Source: Coprobacter fastidiosus | GTDB taxonomy: Bacteria > Bacteroidota > Bacteroidia > Bacteroidales > Coprobacteraceae | Assembly (NCBI RefSeq): GCF_030296935.1 | Contig: NZ_AP028032.1 | Location: 930,001 to 994,000, forward strand | Length of the DNA: 64,000 nucleotides | Reading direction: 5' to 3' | Shown: one piece after another, positions 8,854 to 18,363 of the stretch | Position numbering within the stretch: position 1 is the stretch's first letter | Layout: each line of letters opens with the position of its first letter | Position numbers and translations under genes: made by a program | Notes under the pieces: model-generated | The model's database searches: none | Told to the model about the DNA's origin: nothing | What the model saw: the letters and a program-made list of their open reading frames with translations, nothing else

Positions 8854-10398
8854 ATGCGGCAAATAGAAATACTTGATACGACTCTGCGCGACGGAGAACA
8901 AACATCGGGAGTCTCATTCGCAGCTCAGGAAAAGCTCAGTATTGCAAGACTTTTGTTAGAAGAATTACGTGTAGATCGCATTGAAATTGCATCGGCAAGA
9001 GTCTCTGAAGGAGAATTCGAAGCTGTAAAAAGAGTGTGTGAATGGGCAGGGAAACGCGGTCACTTGAATAAAGTCGAAATTCTCGGATTTCTGGATAACG
9101 GTATTTCTATAAAATGGATTAAGAAGGCCGGAGGAAAAGTTGCGAATTTGCTATGTAAAGGCTCTCTGAAACATTGCACACAACAATTACGGAAATCTCC
9201 GGAAGAACATATAGAAGCAATCCGAAAGGAAATCTCTTTCGCAAAAACGAACGGACTTCAAGTAAATATATATCTGGAAGATTGGTCGAATGGTATGTTA
9301 CATTCTCCCGAATACGTTTTTCAACTTGTAAATGCTCTAAAAAACGAACCTATCGAACGTATCATGCTTCCCGATACTTTAGGGATACTAAACCCTTACT
9401 CTTCATACGATTATTGTAAATCAATGATAAATCGTTATCCGGAGATTCGATTCGATTTTCATGCTCACAACGATTACGACCTCGCTGTGGCAAATGTCTA
9501 TTCTGCAGCAAAGGCCGGAATACAGGGGATTCATTGTACTATAAACGGATTAGGAGAACGTGCCGGCAATGCTCCTTTATCGAGTATATTAGCGGTACTG
9601 CACGATCAACTACAAACAAAAACGAATATCGACGAACGTAAAGTAAATCAGGTAAGTCGAGTAGTAGAATCTTACTCCGGCGTACGAATTCCGTCCAACA
9701 AACCTGTTATCGGGGAACATGTTTTCACTCAATGTGCTGGAGTGCATGCTGACGGAGACAGTAAAAACAACCTCTACTTTAACGACTTGCTCCCCGAACG
9801 TTTCGGACGTACACGAGAATATGCACTTGGAAAAACTTCCGGCAAAGCCAATATCAAAAAAAATCTGGAAGCTCTGGGGATCGAGTTAGATGAAACTTCA
9901 ATGAAAAAAGTTACAGAACGGATCATTGCTTTAGGTGATAAAAAAGAACAAGTAACTCAAGATGATCTTCCGTATATTATTTCAGATGTTCTGAATCACG
10001 ACTCAGAAGACCAAAAGATACATTTGCTCAACTATTCACTTTCACTCGCCCAAGGCTTGCATCCGGTCGCAGTCATAAAAATAGAGATTCATGGTGAACA
10101 ATATGAAGAAACGGCAACAGGAGACGGACAATATGATGCTTTCGTCAAAGCTTTGCGAAAAATATACAAATATCAACTAAAAAAGACATTCCCGATACTC
10201 ATCAACTATACAGTCGATATTCCACCGGGAGGCCGTACAGATGCATTTGTTCAGACAGTTATTACATGGAATTTCAAAGGCCATACGTTCAAAACCAGAG
10301 GCCTTGATGCAGACCAGACAGAAGCAGCCATACAGGCTACTATTAAAATGTTGAACCAAATAGAAAAAATTCAAGATAATATATCAGAAACCGTATAA
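8854..10398 (+). CDS. Second 2-isopropylmalate-synthase-family enzyme; possible (R)-citramalate synthase
   Basis: 514 residues from the ATG at 8854 ([19 protein letters not shown]). An in-frame ATG at 8827 would overlap leuD by 25 bases and adds residues not typical of the family. The barrel keeps the catalytic and metal motifs ([30 protein letters not shown]), and the C terminus is a LeuA-type regulatory domain. It is clearly diverged from LeuA in the same operon. Family members of this kind are often citramalate synthases (pyruvate plus acetyl-CoA), which give 2-oxobutyrate for isoleucine through LeuC, LeuD and LeuB. Placement among these three genes and the Leu/Ile-rich leader fit that role. 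Substrate choice cannot be settled by eye; a second IPM synthase remains possible. Confidence 0.75.
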   Translation: MRQIEILDTTLRDGEQTSGVSFAAQEKLSIARLLLEELRVDRIEIASARVSEGEFEAVKRVCEWAGKRGHLNKVEILGFLDNGISIKWIKKAGGKVANLLCKGSLKHCTQQLRKSPEEHIEAIRKEISFAKTNGLQVNIYLEDWSNGMLHSPEYVFQLVNALKNEPIERIMLPDTLGILNPYSSYDYCKSMINRYPEIRFDFHAHNDYDLAVANVYSAAKAGIQGIHCTINGLGERAGNAPLSSILAVLHDQLQTKTNIDERKVNQVSRVVESYSGVRIPSNKPVIGEHVFTQCAGVHADGDSKNNLYFNDLLPERFGRTREYALGKTSGKANIKKNLEALGIELDETSMKKVTERIIALGDKKEQVTQDDLPYIISDVLNHDSEDQKIHLLNYSLSLAQGLHPVAVIKIEIHGEQYEETATGDGQYDAFVKALRKIYKYQLKKTFPILINYTVDIPPGGRTDAFVQTVITWNFKGHTFKTRGLDADQTEAAIQATIKMLNQIEKIQDNISETV

Positions 10399-10409
10399 AC
10401 AAAAAAATC

Positions 10410-11480
10410 ATGAAATTGAATATTGCCGTATTACCGGGTGACGGTATAGGACCAGAAATCGTAAACGAAGCGTTGAAAGTGACAAAAACCGTATGTGAAA
10501 AATTCGGACATGAACTTTCATACAAGCATGCTTTAGTAGGAGCTTGCGCTATCGACAAAACAGGGAATCCTTATCCTGACGAAACTCACGAATTATGTAT
10601 GCAATCAGATGCTGTATTATTCGGGGCTATCGGAGATCCGAAATATGATAACAATCCGTCTGCCAAAGTCAGACCAGAACAGGGATTACTCGGAATGAGA
10701 AAAAAATTAGGATTGTATGCCAATATACGTCCTGTCTCGACATTCGATTCACTTATATACAAATCCCCCTTACGGGCAGACATCGTAAAAGATACCGACC
10801 TGATGTGCATTCGAGAATTGACTGGAGGAATCTACTTCGGACGTCCTCAAGGAAGAAGTGAAGACGGAACTATTGCATACGATACATGTGTTTATAGCCG
10901 GGAAGAAATAGAAAGAATAGTGCATCTTGCCTACAAATATGCTAAGCAAAGAAATAAAAAAGTTACGGTCGTAGATAAAGCCAATGTTTTGTGTACTTCT
11001 CGTTTATGGCGTGAAGTTGCTCAAGAAATAGAAAAACAATATCCTGAAATCACTACCGAATACATGTTTGTCGACAACGCTGCGATGCAACTGATACAAT
11101 GGCCTAACCGATTCGATGTAATCGTTACCGAAAATATGTTCGGTGATATACTTACCGATGAGGCATCGGTAATTACAGGATCATTAGGTATGCTTCCTTC
11201 TGCTTCCATAGGTATTCATACTTCAGTATTCGAACCGATACATGGTTCTTATCCGCAAGCCGCAGGCAAAAATATCGCTAACCCTGTAGCAACGATTTTA
11301 TCAGCAGCCCTTATGTTCGAATATGCATTTAATCTCATGGATGAAGGCAAAATGATTCGTGAAGCTGTTGATGCTTCAATAGAAGCAGGTATCGTAACAG
11401 AAGATTTAGCTCAAAATGGAAAGTCTTATAAAACTTCAGAAGTAGGACAATGGATTGCCGATTATATCAAAAATAAATAA
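10410..11480 (+). CDS. leuB: 3-isopropylmalate dehydrogenase
   Basis: 356 residues, the normal length. It oxidises and decarboxylates 3-isopropylmalate to 2-oxoisocaproate using NAD. Visible motifs are the N-terminal [11 protein letters not shown], the substrate loop [29 protein letters not shown], and the Asp metal ligands in the [12 protein letters not shown] segment, with the NAD-binding [18 protein letters not shown]. It is the last gene of the operon, 11 bases after the second synthase, and is followed by a strong terminator. Confidence 0.96.
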   Translation: MKLNIAVLPGDGIGPEIVNEALKVTKTVCEKFGHELSYKHALVGACAIDKTGNPYPDETHELCMQSDAVLFGAIGDPKYDNNPSAKVRPEQGLLGMRKKLGLYANIRPVSTFDSLIYKSPLRADIVKDTDLMCIRELTGGIYFGRPQGRSEDGTIAYDTCVYSREEIERIVHLAYKYAKQRNKKVTVVDKANVLCTSRLWREVAQEIEKQYPEITTEYMFVDNAAMQLIQWPNRFDVIVTENMFGDILTDEASVITGSLGMLPSASIGIHTSVFEPIHGSYPQAAGKNIANPVATILSAALMFEYAFNLMDEGKMIREAVDASIEAGIVTEDLAQNGKSYKTSEVGQWIADYIKNK

Positions 11481-11500
11481 TTAAGCTGTATCTATTTTCC

Positions 11501-11547
11501 AAGACAGGATACCGTCCTTATAAGTAAGATAGTATCCTGTCTTTTTT
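11501..11547 (+). terminator. Terminator of the leucine operon
   Basis: AAGACAGGATA (11501-11511) pairs with TATCCTGTCTT (11533-11543), followed by a T run. Confidence 0.85.
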
Positions 11548-11569
11548 AATTATTTAATCTCAAAAATCG

Positions 11570-11619
11570 CTTAAATTTTCCGATAAAAACATTCTCAAAA
11601 CTGACTCGTACGAAATTCA
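11570..11619. repeat. Deletion derivative of the dispersed MITE-like repeat
   Basis: CTTAAATTTTCCGATAAAAA matches the inner left end of the 53579-53753 repeat. It is joined directly to CTCAAAACTGACTCG..GAAATTC, which matches the right end (CTCAAATCTGACCCG..AAAATTT). The core appears deleted. It lies between the convergent leuB and GNAT genes. Confidence 0.5.
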
Positions 11620-11637
11620 AATAGTAATCAAAATAAT

Positions 11638-11937
11638 TTATTCTACTCTAACACCTCTCATAATCAACTTTTTCCACTCCGGATGCTTTTGAATATAACC
11701 TGCAACAAAAGGACACAAAGGAACTAATCTCAGATTTTTATGTTCTATGTCCTGTAACACCTTCAACACAAGTTGAGAGGCGATACCTTTTCCTTCTAAA
11801 GCAGGAGGGACTTCAGTATGTGTCAGATAAATTTCTCCGTTTTCGGATAAAATATATTCTATCTTCGGAATAAATCCGTCTATTTGAAACTCATACCGAC
11901 GACTATTCTCATTATTTATCAACTTATAATCTGTCAT
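11638..11937 (-). CDS. Small GNAT-type N-acetyltransferase (YjdJ/COG2388-like)
   Basis: 99 residues from the ATG at 11937; the longer frame begins with TTG at 11958 and is less likely. It is a minimal GNAT fold: EIYLTHTEVPPALEGKGIASQLV contains the acetyl-CoA-binding loop (EGKGIAS), followed by LVPLCPFVAGYIQKHPEW, typical of the small YjdJ/Gtn10-type domain. Such proteins bind acetyl-CoA, but the acceptor is generally unknown. It is convergent with the leu operon and downstream of the OmpA-family gene on the same strand, from which a terminator separates it. Confidence 0.85.
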   Translation of the reverse strand: MTDYKLINNENSRRYEFQIDGFIPKIEYILSENGEIYLTHTEVPPALEGKGIASQLVLKVLQDIEHKNLRLVPLCPFVAGYIQKHPEWKKLIMRGVRVE

Positions 11938-11963
11938 CTTTTTTCTGTCGTTATTCAAATTTT

Positions 11964-11997
11964 CTATAAAAAAAGCTGCCCCAAAGAGGACAGCTTT
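11964..11997 (-). terminator. Terminator after the OmpA-family gene
   Basis: Minus strand: AAAGCTG (11997-11991) pairs with CAGCTTT (11978-11972), followed by a T run toward 11969. Confidence 0.75.
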
Positions 11998-12016
11998 CTA
12001 TCTAACTATTAAACCT

Positions 12017-13207
12017 TTATTTTTGAGATGCTGATCCCGAAAATATTACAATACGATTCCAGTTATTATTCTTCGGATAAGGTTGAGTATCACTACCATT
12101 AGCAACCATCTTTATTCGGTTAGCGTTAATACCATACTTTTTAGTCAATATATTCACAACCGCATCTGCACGTTTTTTACTCAACTGCATATTGTAAGCC
12201 GGTGTTCCGGTTTCTTTATCGGCATATCCGGCTACTGTCACATTACAATTCGGATTTCTCTTCATCCAATCGGCAATATTATAGACATTCACCATCTCTT
12301 CTTGTGACACAACAGCACTGTTGATCTTGAAACGAACAACAATCGACAGATCCGGATTACAAGTCTGAACAGGTTCTGGAACTGTAACAACTTCGGTAAC
12401 AGTGACTTCAGGACATGGCGGACATTCCCGTGCTTCACAAGTCTCTAAAGCAGAACGCAAATTATTTACTTTACCATTCAAATCATTGATAATCATACGG
12501 TCAGCATAAGGATCATAAGCTTTGAAACGAGTCTTTCCGAATTTAACGGTAAAACCTCCGATAAGAGAAGCGATAGACTCTACTTGTTTCCCTTCTACAA
12601 CACCATTAAAATGGTCTCCCATAGCATTTGCCCTACCTTCAAGGAAGAAGTCAAGATAGTGAAATAAACGAAAATTCAGTTTCATACCGATAGACACGGG
12701 AAAGGCATATGTCCGATGACCAGCTTCAGGATTTTTGAATGCAAAAGCTCCCCCAATACCAGCAAAGGGAATAATAGATACCACCCGCTTTTCATTATAT
12801 CCTCCCAAAGTACTAGTAAGATCCCACATCAAATCTCCATAAACAGCTGCATAACGGGTATGATTCATTATCTCTTTTGTCGGCCAATGGGTATGTAAAG
12901 ACCCGCCCATAGCATTCAACCGAATACCTACATAAGGATTCAACCACTTACCTAAAGCCAAACTCATAGCCAAAGTATAACTGGGATCACCTTTATGCTC
13001 GGTAAGAAAAGTCTGAGCACCAGCACCGAGAGACAAATACCAATTATTCCCGACTTTCGGAGCATAATAATAGGGTTTTCCGGGTATCAGTTCAGTAACA
13101 GTCACCTCTTCTTCGACCACAGTAACCTGAGCCGACCCGGTTTCAACAAAAGCAAACGATGCTATCGCCGCCAATGCAAATGAGTAAAGAACATGTTTCG
13201 TTTTCAT
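12017..13207 (-). CDS. OmpA-family outer membrane protein
   Basis: 396 residues from the ATG at 13207 (MKTKHVLYS); a TTG at 13213 is in frame but unnecessary. There is a signal peptide (about residues 1-27, ending TGSAQ). The N-terminal half has beta-barrel-like alternation (NWYLSLGAGAQTFL, IIPFAGIGGAFAF, FGKTRFKAYDPY). A short linker with a CEARECPPCPE Cys/Pro cluster precedes a C-terminal OmpA domain: SIVVRFKINSAVVSQEE, VTVAGYADKETGTPAYNMQLSKKRA and NGSDTQPYPKNNNWNRIVIF. OmpA domains bind peptidoglycan diaminopimelate, tying the outer membrane to the wall. This is the usual architecture of the abundant OmpA-like proteins of Bacteroidales. Confidence 0.92.
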   Translation of the reverse strand: MKTKHVLYSFALAAIASFAFVETGSAQVTVVEEEVTVTELIPGKPYYYAPKVGNNWYLSLGAGAQTFLTEHKGDPSYTLAMSLALGKWLNPYVGIRLNAMGGSLHTHWPTKEIMNHTRYAAVYGDLMWDLTSTLGGYNEKRVVSIIPFAGIGGAFAFKNPEAGHRTYAFPVSIGMKLNFRLFHYLDFFLEGRANAMGDHFNGVVEGKQVESIASLIGGFTVKFGKTRFKAYDPYADRMIINDLNGKVNNLRSALETCEARECPPCPEVTVTEVVTVPEPVQTCNPDLSIVVRFKINSAVVSQEEMVNVYNIADWMKRNPNCNVTVAGYADKETGTPAYNMQLSKKRADAVVNILTKKYGINANRIKMVANGSDTQPYPKNNNWNRIVIFSGSASQK

Positions 13208-13455
13208 TTTCAAATATTTTATTGTTTACAAAATATTGCGTCCGGGACAAAAATTCATATATACCAATAACCGGTTTACCATGAATATCGCGAACAGCGT
13301 TGTATTCTTATTGTGACTGTAAAACAAGTTAATGTCAAAATAGGTTCAACATATATTGTTAAAATCATATATTAAAATAAACGAAAGACATTATTTCATA
13401 AATAAAGAGAAATGATAAAAAAAAGAAATGCGGTTTCGGATATCGTATTATTTAC

Positions 13456-13463
13456 TAAATTTG
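13456..13463 (+). promoter_or_regulatory. -7 box of the LytM-like/dxr/rseP run
   Basis: TAAATTTG matches TAnnTTTG 28 bases before the ATG at 13491; the -33 region (TTTC) is imperfect. The longer reading frame beginning at 13428 would include this box, which supports the later start. Nothing else is evident in the 13208-13455 spacer. Confidence 0.6.
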
Positions 13464-13490
13464 CAAGTTCGGGAACGGATACATTCATAT

Positions 13491-14354
13491 ATGGCCAAAA
13501 GAAATAAATTTAAAGCATTTTGGAAAAAAATGCGATCAAAATATAAGCTTTCCTTCTTCAATGAAAATACATTGGAAGAGGTATGGACTTTTCGTTTGTC
13601 CCGATTAGGAGCTTTTCTGTTTTTTTCGGCATTGGTTATCATCATTTTTTCTGGAGCAATGTATCTGATTGTCGGGACTCCGTTAAAAAATTATTTACCC
13701 GGATATTTGAAAACCGAAACACGGGTAAAAATTATGGATAATGCATTACGTATCGATTCTTTGAACCAGGCTATGCAATTAAACGACGCATACTTGAAAA
13801 ATCTAACTAACATACTTACCGGAAATGTCAAAATAGATTCGATACGGAACATCAAAGATTCTCTGCTTTCTTTCCCGACTGATTCTTTTCTGACTCAATC
13901 ACAGGCTACGACAAGTTTCATGCAACGCTATGAAGAAGAAGAGAAATATAAACTTAATGTGCTTAATCAGACGATTCCGACTGACGGATTTATTTTTTTC
14001 GCTCCGATAAAAGGAGTGATCAAACAAAAATTCAATCCGGAAAACAATCACTTCGGCATTGACATTCTTGCCCCGAAACGAGTATCGGTAGCTGCAACCT
14101 TAGACGGCACGGTCATTTCGGCAGGGTATACAGTAGATTACGGATATGTAATCGAAATTCAGCATAGCAATAACTTTATATCTATATATAAATATAATGC
14201 CGAACTTCTAAAATCTATCGGAGATAAAGTTTCGGGCGGAGAGGTTATCGCTCTTACCGGAAACGGAACAAAGGACTCTTTTCCTCCTCTTGTAGAATTT
14301 CAGTTATGGCACATGGGACAGGCTTTGAATCCCGAAGATTATATTGCATTTTAA
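13491..14354 (+). CDS. Membrane-anchored M23/LytM-domain protein, apparently catalytically degenerate
   Basis: 287 residues from the ATG at 13491. It has a basic cytoplasmic N terminus, one membrane segment (about 40-62), a helical region (about 75-160) and a C-terminal M23/LytM fold (about 168-285). The first zinc motif survives as His187 and Asp191 in HFGID. The two later His positions of LytM enzymes do not: the expected Y-x-H is SIYKYN, and the expected HxH motif (PHLHFE-like) reads PPLVEFQLW. It is therefore probably not a peptidase. By analogy with EnvC and NlpD it may activate an amidase; that is inference. It is the first gene upstream of dxr and rseP. Confidence 0.85.
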   Translation: MAKRNKFKAFWKKMRSKYKLSFFNENTLEEVWTFRLSRLGAFLFFSALVIIIFSGAMYLIVGTPLKNYLPGYLKTETRVKIMDNALRIDSLNQAMQLNDAYLKNLTNILTGNVKIDSIRNIKDSLLSFPTDSFLTQSQATTSFMQRYEEEEKYKLNVLNQTIPTDGFIFFAPIKGVIKQKFNPENNHFGIDILAPKRVSVAATLDGTVISAGYTVDYGYVIEIQHSNNFISIYKYNAELLKSIGDKVSGGEVIALTGNGTKDSFPPLVEFQLWHMGQALNPEDYIAF

Positions 14355-14416
14355 CGACACACAAATAAGATATTGCATCAGTGATAAACAAATCACAGGT
14401 GAAAATAAAAAGGAGA

Positions 14417-15574
14417 ATGAAGAAACAACTTGCTATACTGGGTTCTACCGGATCGATCGGCACACAAGCTTTGGAAGTAATTTCAGAGCATTCCGACTTG
14501 TTCGAGGTATATGCACTTACTGCTAACAACAATGTGGATCTGCTTATTTTACAAGCACGAAAATTTAGCCCCGAAGTGGTAGTTATCGCTAATGAATCTC
14601 TTTATCCTAAACTTAAAGATGCACTGGAAGACCTGCCGATTAAAGTATATGCAGGACATGACGCCATCGCTCAAATAGTCGAATCAGAACCCATCGACAT
14701 GGTGCTTACAGCCATGATCGGATATGCAGGTCTATATCCGACCATACGAGCGATAAAGGCCGGTAAGACAATAGCTCTTGCAAATAAAGAAACGTTGGTC
14801 GTTGCCGGAGAACTGATAAATCAACTGGCACATGAAAACCGCACACCAATAATACCGGTAGATTCGGAACACTCCGCCATTTTTCAATGTCTAACCGGAG
14901 AAATGCATAATCCGATAGATAAAATCATATTAACGGCTTCCGGAGGTCCTTTTCGAACAATGTCACGACAAGAATTAGAACATGTTACGAAAAAACAAGC
15001 ATTGAAACATCCCAACTGGAATATGGGTGCTAAAATTACTATAGACTCGGCTTCTATGATGAACAAAGGATTTGAAGTTATCGAGGCCAAATGGCTTTTC
15101 AACGTAAAACCGGAACAAATAGAAGTTGTCGTACACCCTCAATCAATTATACATTCCATGATACAATTCGAAGACGGAGCTATAAAAGCTCAATTGGGAA
15201 CGCCGGATATGAAATTACCGATAAGATATGCGTTTTCTTATCCTAACCGACTGAAAAACCAATCTCCTAAGCTGGAATTGTCTCAATATGCTCATCTGAC
15301 ATTCGAGCATCCGGATACTACCAAATTCCCCCTTCTAAATTACGCATATGAAGCAATGAAACAAGGTGGAAATATACCATGTATATTGAATGCTGCAAAC
15401 GAAGTTGTCGTAGATGCTTTTCTAAAAGATAAAATCGGATTTTTACAAATGGCAGATATTATCGCCGATATAATGCAACAGGTCTCTTTCATAAAATCAC
15501 CGTCTTATGACGATTATGTATCGACCGATGCAGAAGCACGCCGACTAACACGGGAGAAAATAATATCTTTTTAA
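14417..15574 (+). CDS. dxr: 1-deoxy-D-xylulose-5-phosphate reductoisomerase
   Basis: 385 residues from the ATG at 14417, which follows an AGGAG sequence; an earlier in-frame ATG at 14381 lacks that and extends past the family N terminus. It catalyses the NADPH-dependent committed step of the MEP isoprenoid pathway. The N terminus has the NADPH motif LGSTGSIGTQALEV. Metal and substrate segments are visible: NKETLVVAG, PVDSEHSAIFQCL, ILTASGGPFR, ASMMNKGFEVIEA and HPQSIIHSM. It lies 62 bases after the LytM-like gene and 27 bases before rseP, suggesting one operon. Confidence 0.96.
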   Translation: MKKQLAILGSTGSIGTQALEVISEHSDLFEVYALTANNNVDLLILQARKFSPEVVVIANESLYPKLKDALEDLPIKVYAGHDAIAQIVESEPIDMVLTAMIGYAGLYPTIRAIKAGKTIALANKETLVVAGELINQLAHENRTPIIPVDSEHSAIFQCLTGEMHNPIDKIILTASGGPFRTMSRQELEHVTKKQALKHPNWNMGAKITIDSASMMNKGFEVIEAKWLFNVKPEQIEVVVHPQSIIHSMIQFEDGAIKAQLGTPDMKLPIRYAFSYPNRLKNQSPKLELSQYAHLTFEHPDTTKFPLLNYAYEAMKQGGNIPCILNAANEVVVDAFLKDKIGFLQMADIIADIMQQVSFIKSPSYDDYVSTDAEARRLTREKIISF

Positions 15575-15601
15575 AACGAAATAAATTTAGACTAAAAAAT
15601 A

Positions 15602-16924
15602 ATGGAGACATTTTTAATTAAAGCCTTACAGTTAATATTAAGTTTATCGATTCTTGTCATCGTTCACGAATTCGGGCATTTTATTTTCGCCCGAATCTAC
15701 AAAGTAAGAGTCGAAAAATTCTATCTTTTTTTTAATCCTTGGTTCTCTCTTTTTAAATTCAAACCTAAAAACAGTGAAACGGAATACGGTATCGGCTGGT
15801 TACCATTAGGAGGTTATGTGAAAATAGCCGGTATGATAGACGAGTCTATGGACAAAGAACAATTGGCTCAGCCCGAACAAGAATGGGAATTCAGATCTAA
15901 ACCCGCCGGGCAACGGCTGATGATCATGATTGCCGGGGTACTGTTCAACTTTATTCTGGCGCTTTTTATCTATTCTATGATAACTTTTACTTGGGGAGAG
16001 TCTTATCTACCTCTAAAAAACGCCAAAGCCGGATTATCATTCAGCGAAACAGCACATAAAGCCGGATTTGAAGATGGAGATATCCCCATAAAAGCCGATG
16101 GAAAAGAATTGACTACATTATCAGGCGATATGATCCGTAATATTGCTGAAGCTAAAAATGTAGAAGTCATCCGTAACGGTAAAACAGAAACAATCACCAT
16201 GCCGGATGAATTTATGTTAAAATTAATCGGGGCAAACGAAAAATTCGCTTCGTTCCGAAATCCTGTAGTAGTTAAAGAAGCAATAAAAGGGAACGGAGCA
16301 ATCGAAGCCGGACTGCAAAGCGGAGACAGCCTGACTGCTATAAATGGGAAAGCGATTCCGGATATTCCGATTATGCTCGATTTATTAAATCAAAACAAAG
16401 GGAAAAACGTAAATATCACATTTTACCGAGACGGACAAGAACAAAACGCCTCTGTGGCAGTAGATAAAAACGGTAAAATAGGTATAAGCCTCACTCCTAT
16501 TTACGAAATATATCCTCTTGTAACAAAACATTTTGGATTTTGGGAATCATTCCCTGTCGGCATATCTAAAGGATTCTCTACTCTAAAAAGTTATGTAAGT
16601 GATCTCAAATATATTTTTACTAAAGAAGGGGCAAATAGTTTAGGCGGATTCGGAACAATCGGAAGCATATTTCCCTCCGTATGGAATTGGCAGGCATTCT
16701 GGGAAATGACTGCATTCCTTTCTATAATCCTTGCGTTTATGAATATATTGCCGATTCCGGCGCTTGACGGAGGACATGTATTATTTCTTTTATACGAAGT
16801 TATTGCCCGCAGAAAACCGAATGAAAAATTTATGGAGTATGCACAAATCACAGGTATGGCACTGTTGTTCGGTTTATTGATATATGCTAACGGAAATGAC
16901 TTATTCCGATTTATTTTTAAATAA
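15602..16924 (+). CDS. rseP: RIP zinc metalloprotease (site-2 protease)
   Basis: 440 residues. This intramembrane protease family cuts anti-sigma factors and other single-pass proteins after a first cleavage. The zinc site is HEFGH at 22-26 in the first membrane helix, and the third ligand lies in the LDG motif (IPALDGGHVLF) near residue 398. Two PDZ-like regions lie between, at about 130-220 and 230-310. Four hydrophobic segments are evident. It is downstream of dxr, a very common order in bacteria. No anti-sigma factor lies in the window, although the HtrA protease at 1640 belongs to the same class of envelope response. Confidence 0.94.
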   Translation: METFLIKALQLILSLSILVIVHEFGHFIFARIYKVRVEKFYLFFNPWFSLFKFKPKNSETEYGIGWLPLGGYVKIAGMIDESMDKEQLAQPEQEWEFRSKPAGQRLMIMIAGVLFNFILALFIYSMITFTWGESYLPLKNAKAGLSFSETAHKAGFEDGDIPIKADGKELTTLSGDMIRNIAEAKNVEVIRNGKTETITMPDEFMLKLIGANEKFASFRNPVVVKEAIKGNGAIEAGLQSGDSLTAINGKAIPDIPIMLDLLNQNKGKNVNITFYRDGQEQNASVAVDKNGKIGISLTPIYEIYPLVTKHFGFWESFPVGISKGFSTLKSYVSDLKYIFTKEGANSLGGFGTIGSIFPSVWNWQAFWEMTAFLSIILAFMNILPIPALDGGHVLFLLYEVIARRKPNEKFMEYAQITGMALLFGLLIYANGNDLFRFIFK

Positions 16925-16938
16925 CCTTACATACAAAA

Positions 16939-18123
16939 ATGAATTATACCAAAGTCATATTAAAGCCAGGAAAAGAAGAGTCTCTTAAACGCTTTCATCC
17001 ATGGGTATTCTCCGGAGCAATCCATCATTTTGAAAAACAACCGGAAGAGGGTGATATTATCGAAGTTACAGATTATAAAGGGAACTTCATTGCTATAGGA
17101 CACTACCAAATCGGCAGTATAGCGGTAAGAATACTCTCTTTCGAACAAGAAATTATCGATAAAGAGTTTTTTAAGAAACGGTTACAAGTTGCTTATAATC
17201 TGCGGAACAGCATCGGACTCAATCGGGGAGAACAAAATAATACATATCGTCTTGTACATGGAGAAGGAGATCTTCTTCCCGGTCTAATCATAGATATTTA
17301 TGACAAAACCGCCGTAATGCAAGCACACGATCCCGGTATGCATTTTGCCCGACATATTCTTGCCGAAGCATTAACCGATGTAATGGGTGAACAAATAAAA
17401 AATGTATATTACAAATCAGAAACCACACTCCCTTACAAAGCGCAACTCGACCCGGAAAATGAATATTTGATCGGAGGCGATGCCGGGAATATAGCAATAG
17501 AAAACGGATTAAAATTTCATGTAGACTGGTTAAAAGGACAAAAAACCGGTTTCTTTGTCGATCAACGGGAAAACCGATCATTACTCGAACATTATTCTAA
17601 AGATCGTTCGGTATTGAACATGTTCTGTTATACTGGAGGATTCTCATTCTATGCCATGCGAGGCGGAGCTAAACTTGTTCACTCGGTCGATAGTTCTGCC
17701 AAAGCGATAGACCTGACTTGTAAAAATGTAGAGCTGAATTTTCCCGGAGACAGACGGCACGAAGCTTTCGCAGAAGATGCATTCAAATATCTCGACAGAA
17801 TGGGAGATCAGTATGATCTGATCATTCTCGATCCTCCGGCTTTTGCCAAACATAAAAATGTTTTGCACAACGCTTTGCAAGGATACCGAAAACTTAATGC
17901 AAAAGCTTTTGAAAAAATAAAACCGGGGGGCATTCTTTTCACATTCTCCTGTTCGCAAGTCGTTACTAAAGAAAATTTCCGGTTAGCTGTATTCAGTGCA
18001 GCAGCTCAATCTAAAAGACGTGTACGAATACTGCATCAATTGACTCAGCCAGCAGACCATCCAGTAAATATTTATCACCCCGAAGGCGAATATTTAAAAG
18101 GGTTAGTCCTATATGTAGAATAA
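16939..18123 (+). CDS. Class I rRNA methyltransferase, RlmI-like (PUA plus SAM domain)
   Basis: 394 residues. The N-terminal PUA domain (about 1-80; LKPGKEESLKRFHPWVFSGAI) binds RNA. The C-terminal Rossmann methyltransferase contains FFVDQRENR, the SAM motif VLNMFCYTGGFSFYAMRGGA, and the catalytic-site segment LIILDPPAFAK. This is the RlmI (YccW) family, whose E. coli member makes m5C1962 in 23S rRNA. It starts 14 bases after rseP, so it is probably the last gene of the run, and a perfect terminator follows. Exact target specificity is inferred from family membership. Confidence 0.9.
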   Translation: MNYTKVILKPGKEESLKRFHPWVFSGAIHHFEKQPEEGDIIEVTDYKGNFIAIGHYQIGSIAVRILSFEQEIIDKEFFKKRLQVAYNLRNSIGLNRGEQNNTYRLVHGEGDLLPGLIIDIYDKTAVMQAHDPGMHFARHILAEALTDVMGEQIKNVYYKSETTLPYKAQLDPENEYLIGGDAGNIAIENGLKFHVDWLKGQKTGFFVDQRENRSLLEHYSKDRSVLNMFCYTGGFSFYAMRGGAKLVHSVDSSAKAIDLTCKNVELNFPGDRRHEAFAEDAFKYLDRMGDQYDLIILDPPAFAKHKNVLHNALQGYRKLNAKAFEKIKPGGILFTFSCSQVVTKENFRLAVFSAAAQSKRRVRILHQLTQPADHPVNIYHPEGEYLKGLVLYVE

Positions 18124-18139
18124 ATTGCATCAATTCTTT

Positions 18140-18168
18140 AGAAACTGTCTAAAAATATTCGAATAAAT
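18140..18168. repeat. Possible degenerate end of the MITE-like repeat
   Basis: AGAAACTGTCTAAAAATATT resembles the left end AGAGCCTGTCTAAATTTTCC of the 53579 repeat. It sits just after the rlmI-like stop codon. Confidence 0.3.
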
Positions 18169-18170
18169 AA

Positions 18171-18200
18171 AAGGTGTACACCTGTCGTGTACACCTTTTA
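18171..18200 (+). terminator. Terminator after the rlmI-like gene
   Basis: Perfect 11-bp stem AAGGTGTACAC (18171-18181) / GTGTACACCTT (18187-18197) followed by TTA. Confidence 0.8.
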
Positions 18201-18328
18201 CTATTATACCCACTTCATACTTCAAAAGATTTATCAAACAATAATCTTTATAAATCAAAAAATAAGCGTATCCAATACACTAATATCAAAAAACATGTTA
18301 AATAGCATACAAAATTTTGTACGATCCC

Positions 18329-18358
18329 TTGCCGTATTAAATATTATCTCTACATTTG
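18329..18358 (+). promoter_or_regulatory. Candidate promoter of a short RNA
   Basis: TTG (18329-18331), 19 bases, then TACATTTG (18351-18358): a good match to the Bacteroidota promoter with normal spacing, pointing into a gene-free region that ends in a terminator. Confidence 0.5.
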
Positions 18359-18363
18359 TAATG

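Noticed and set aside
12083-12307. Plus-strand frames across the OmpA-family gene
   Set aside because: They are antisense shadows with no domain-like sequence, as are the many similar frames opposite other long genes.
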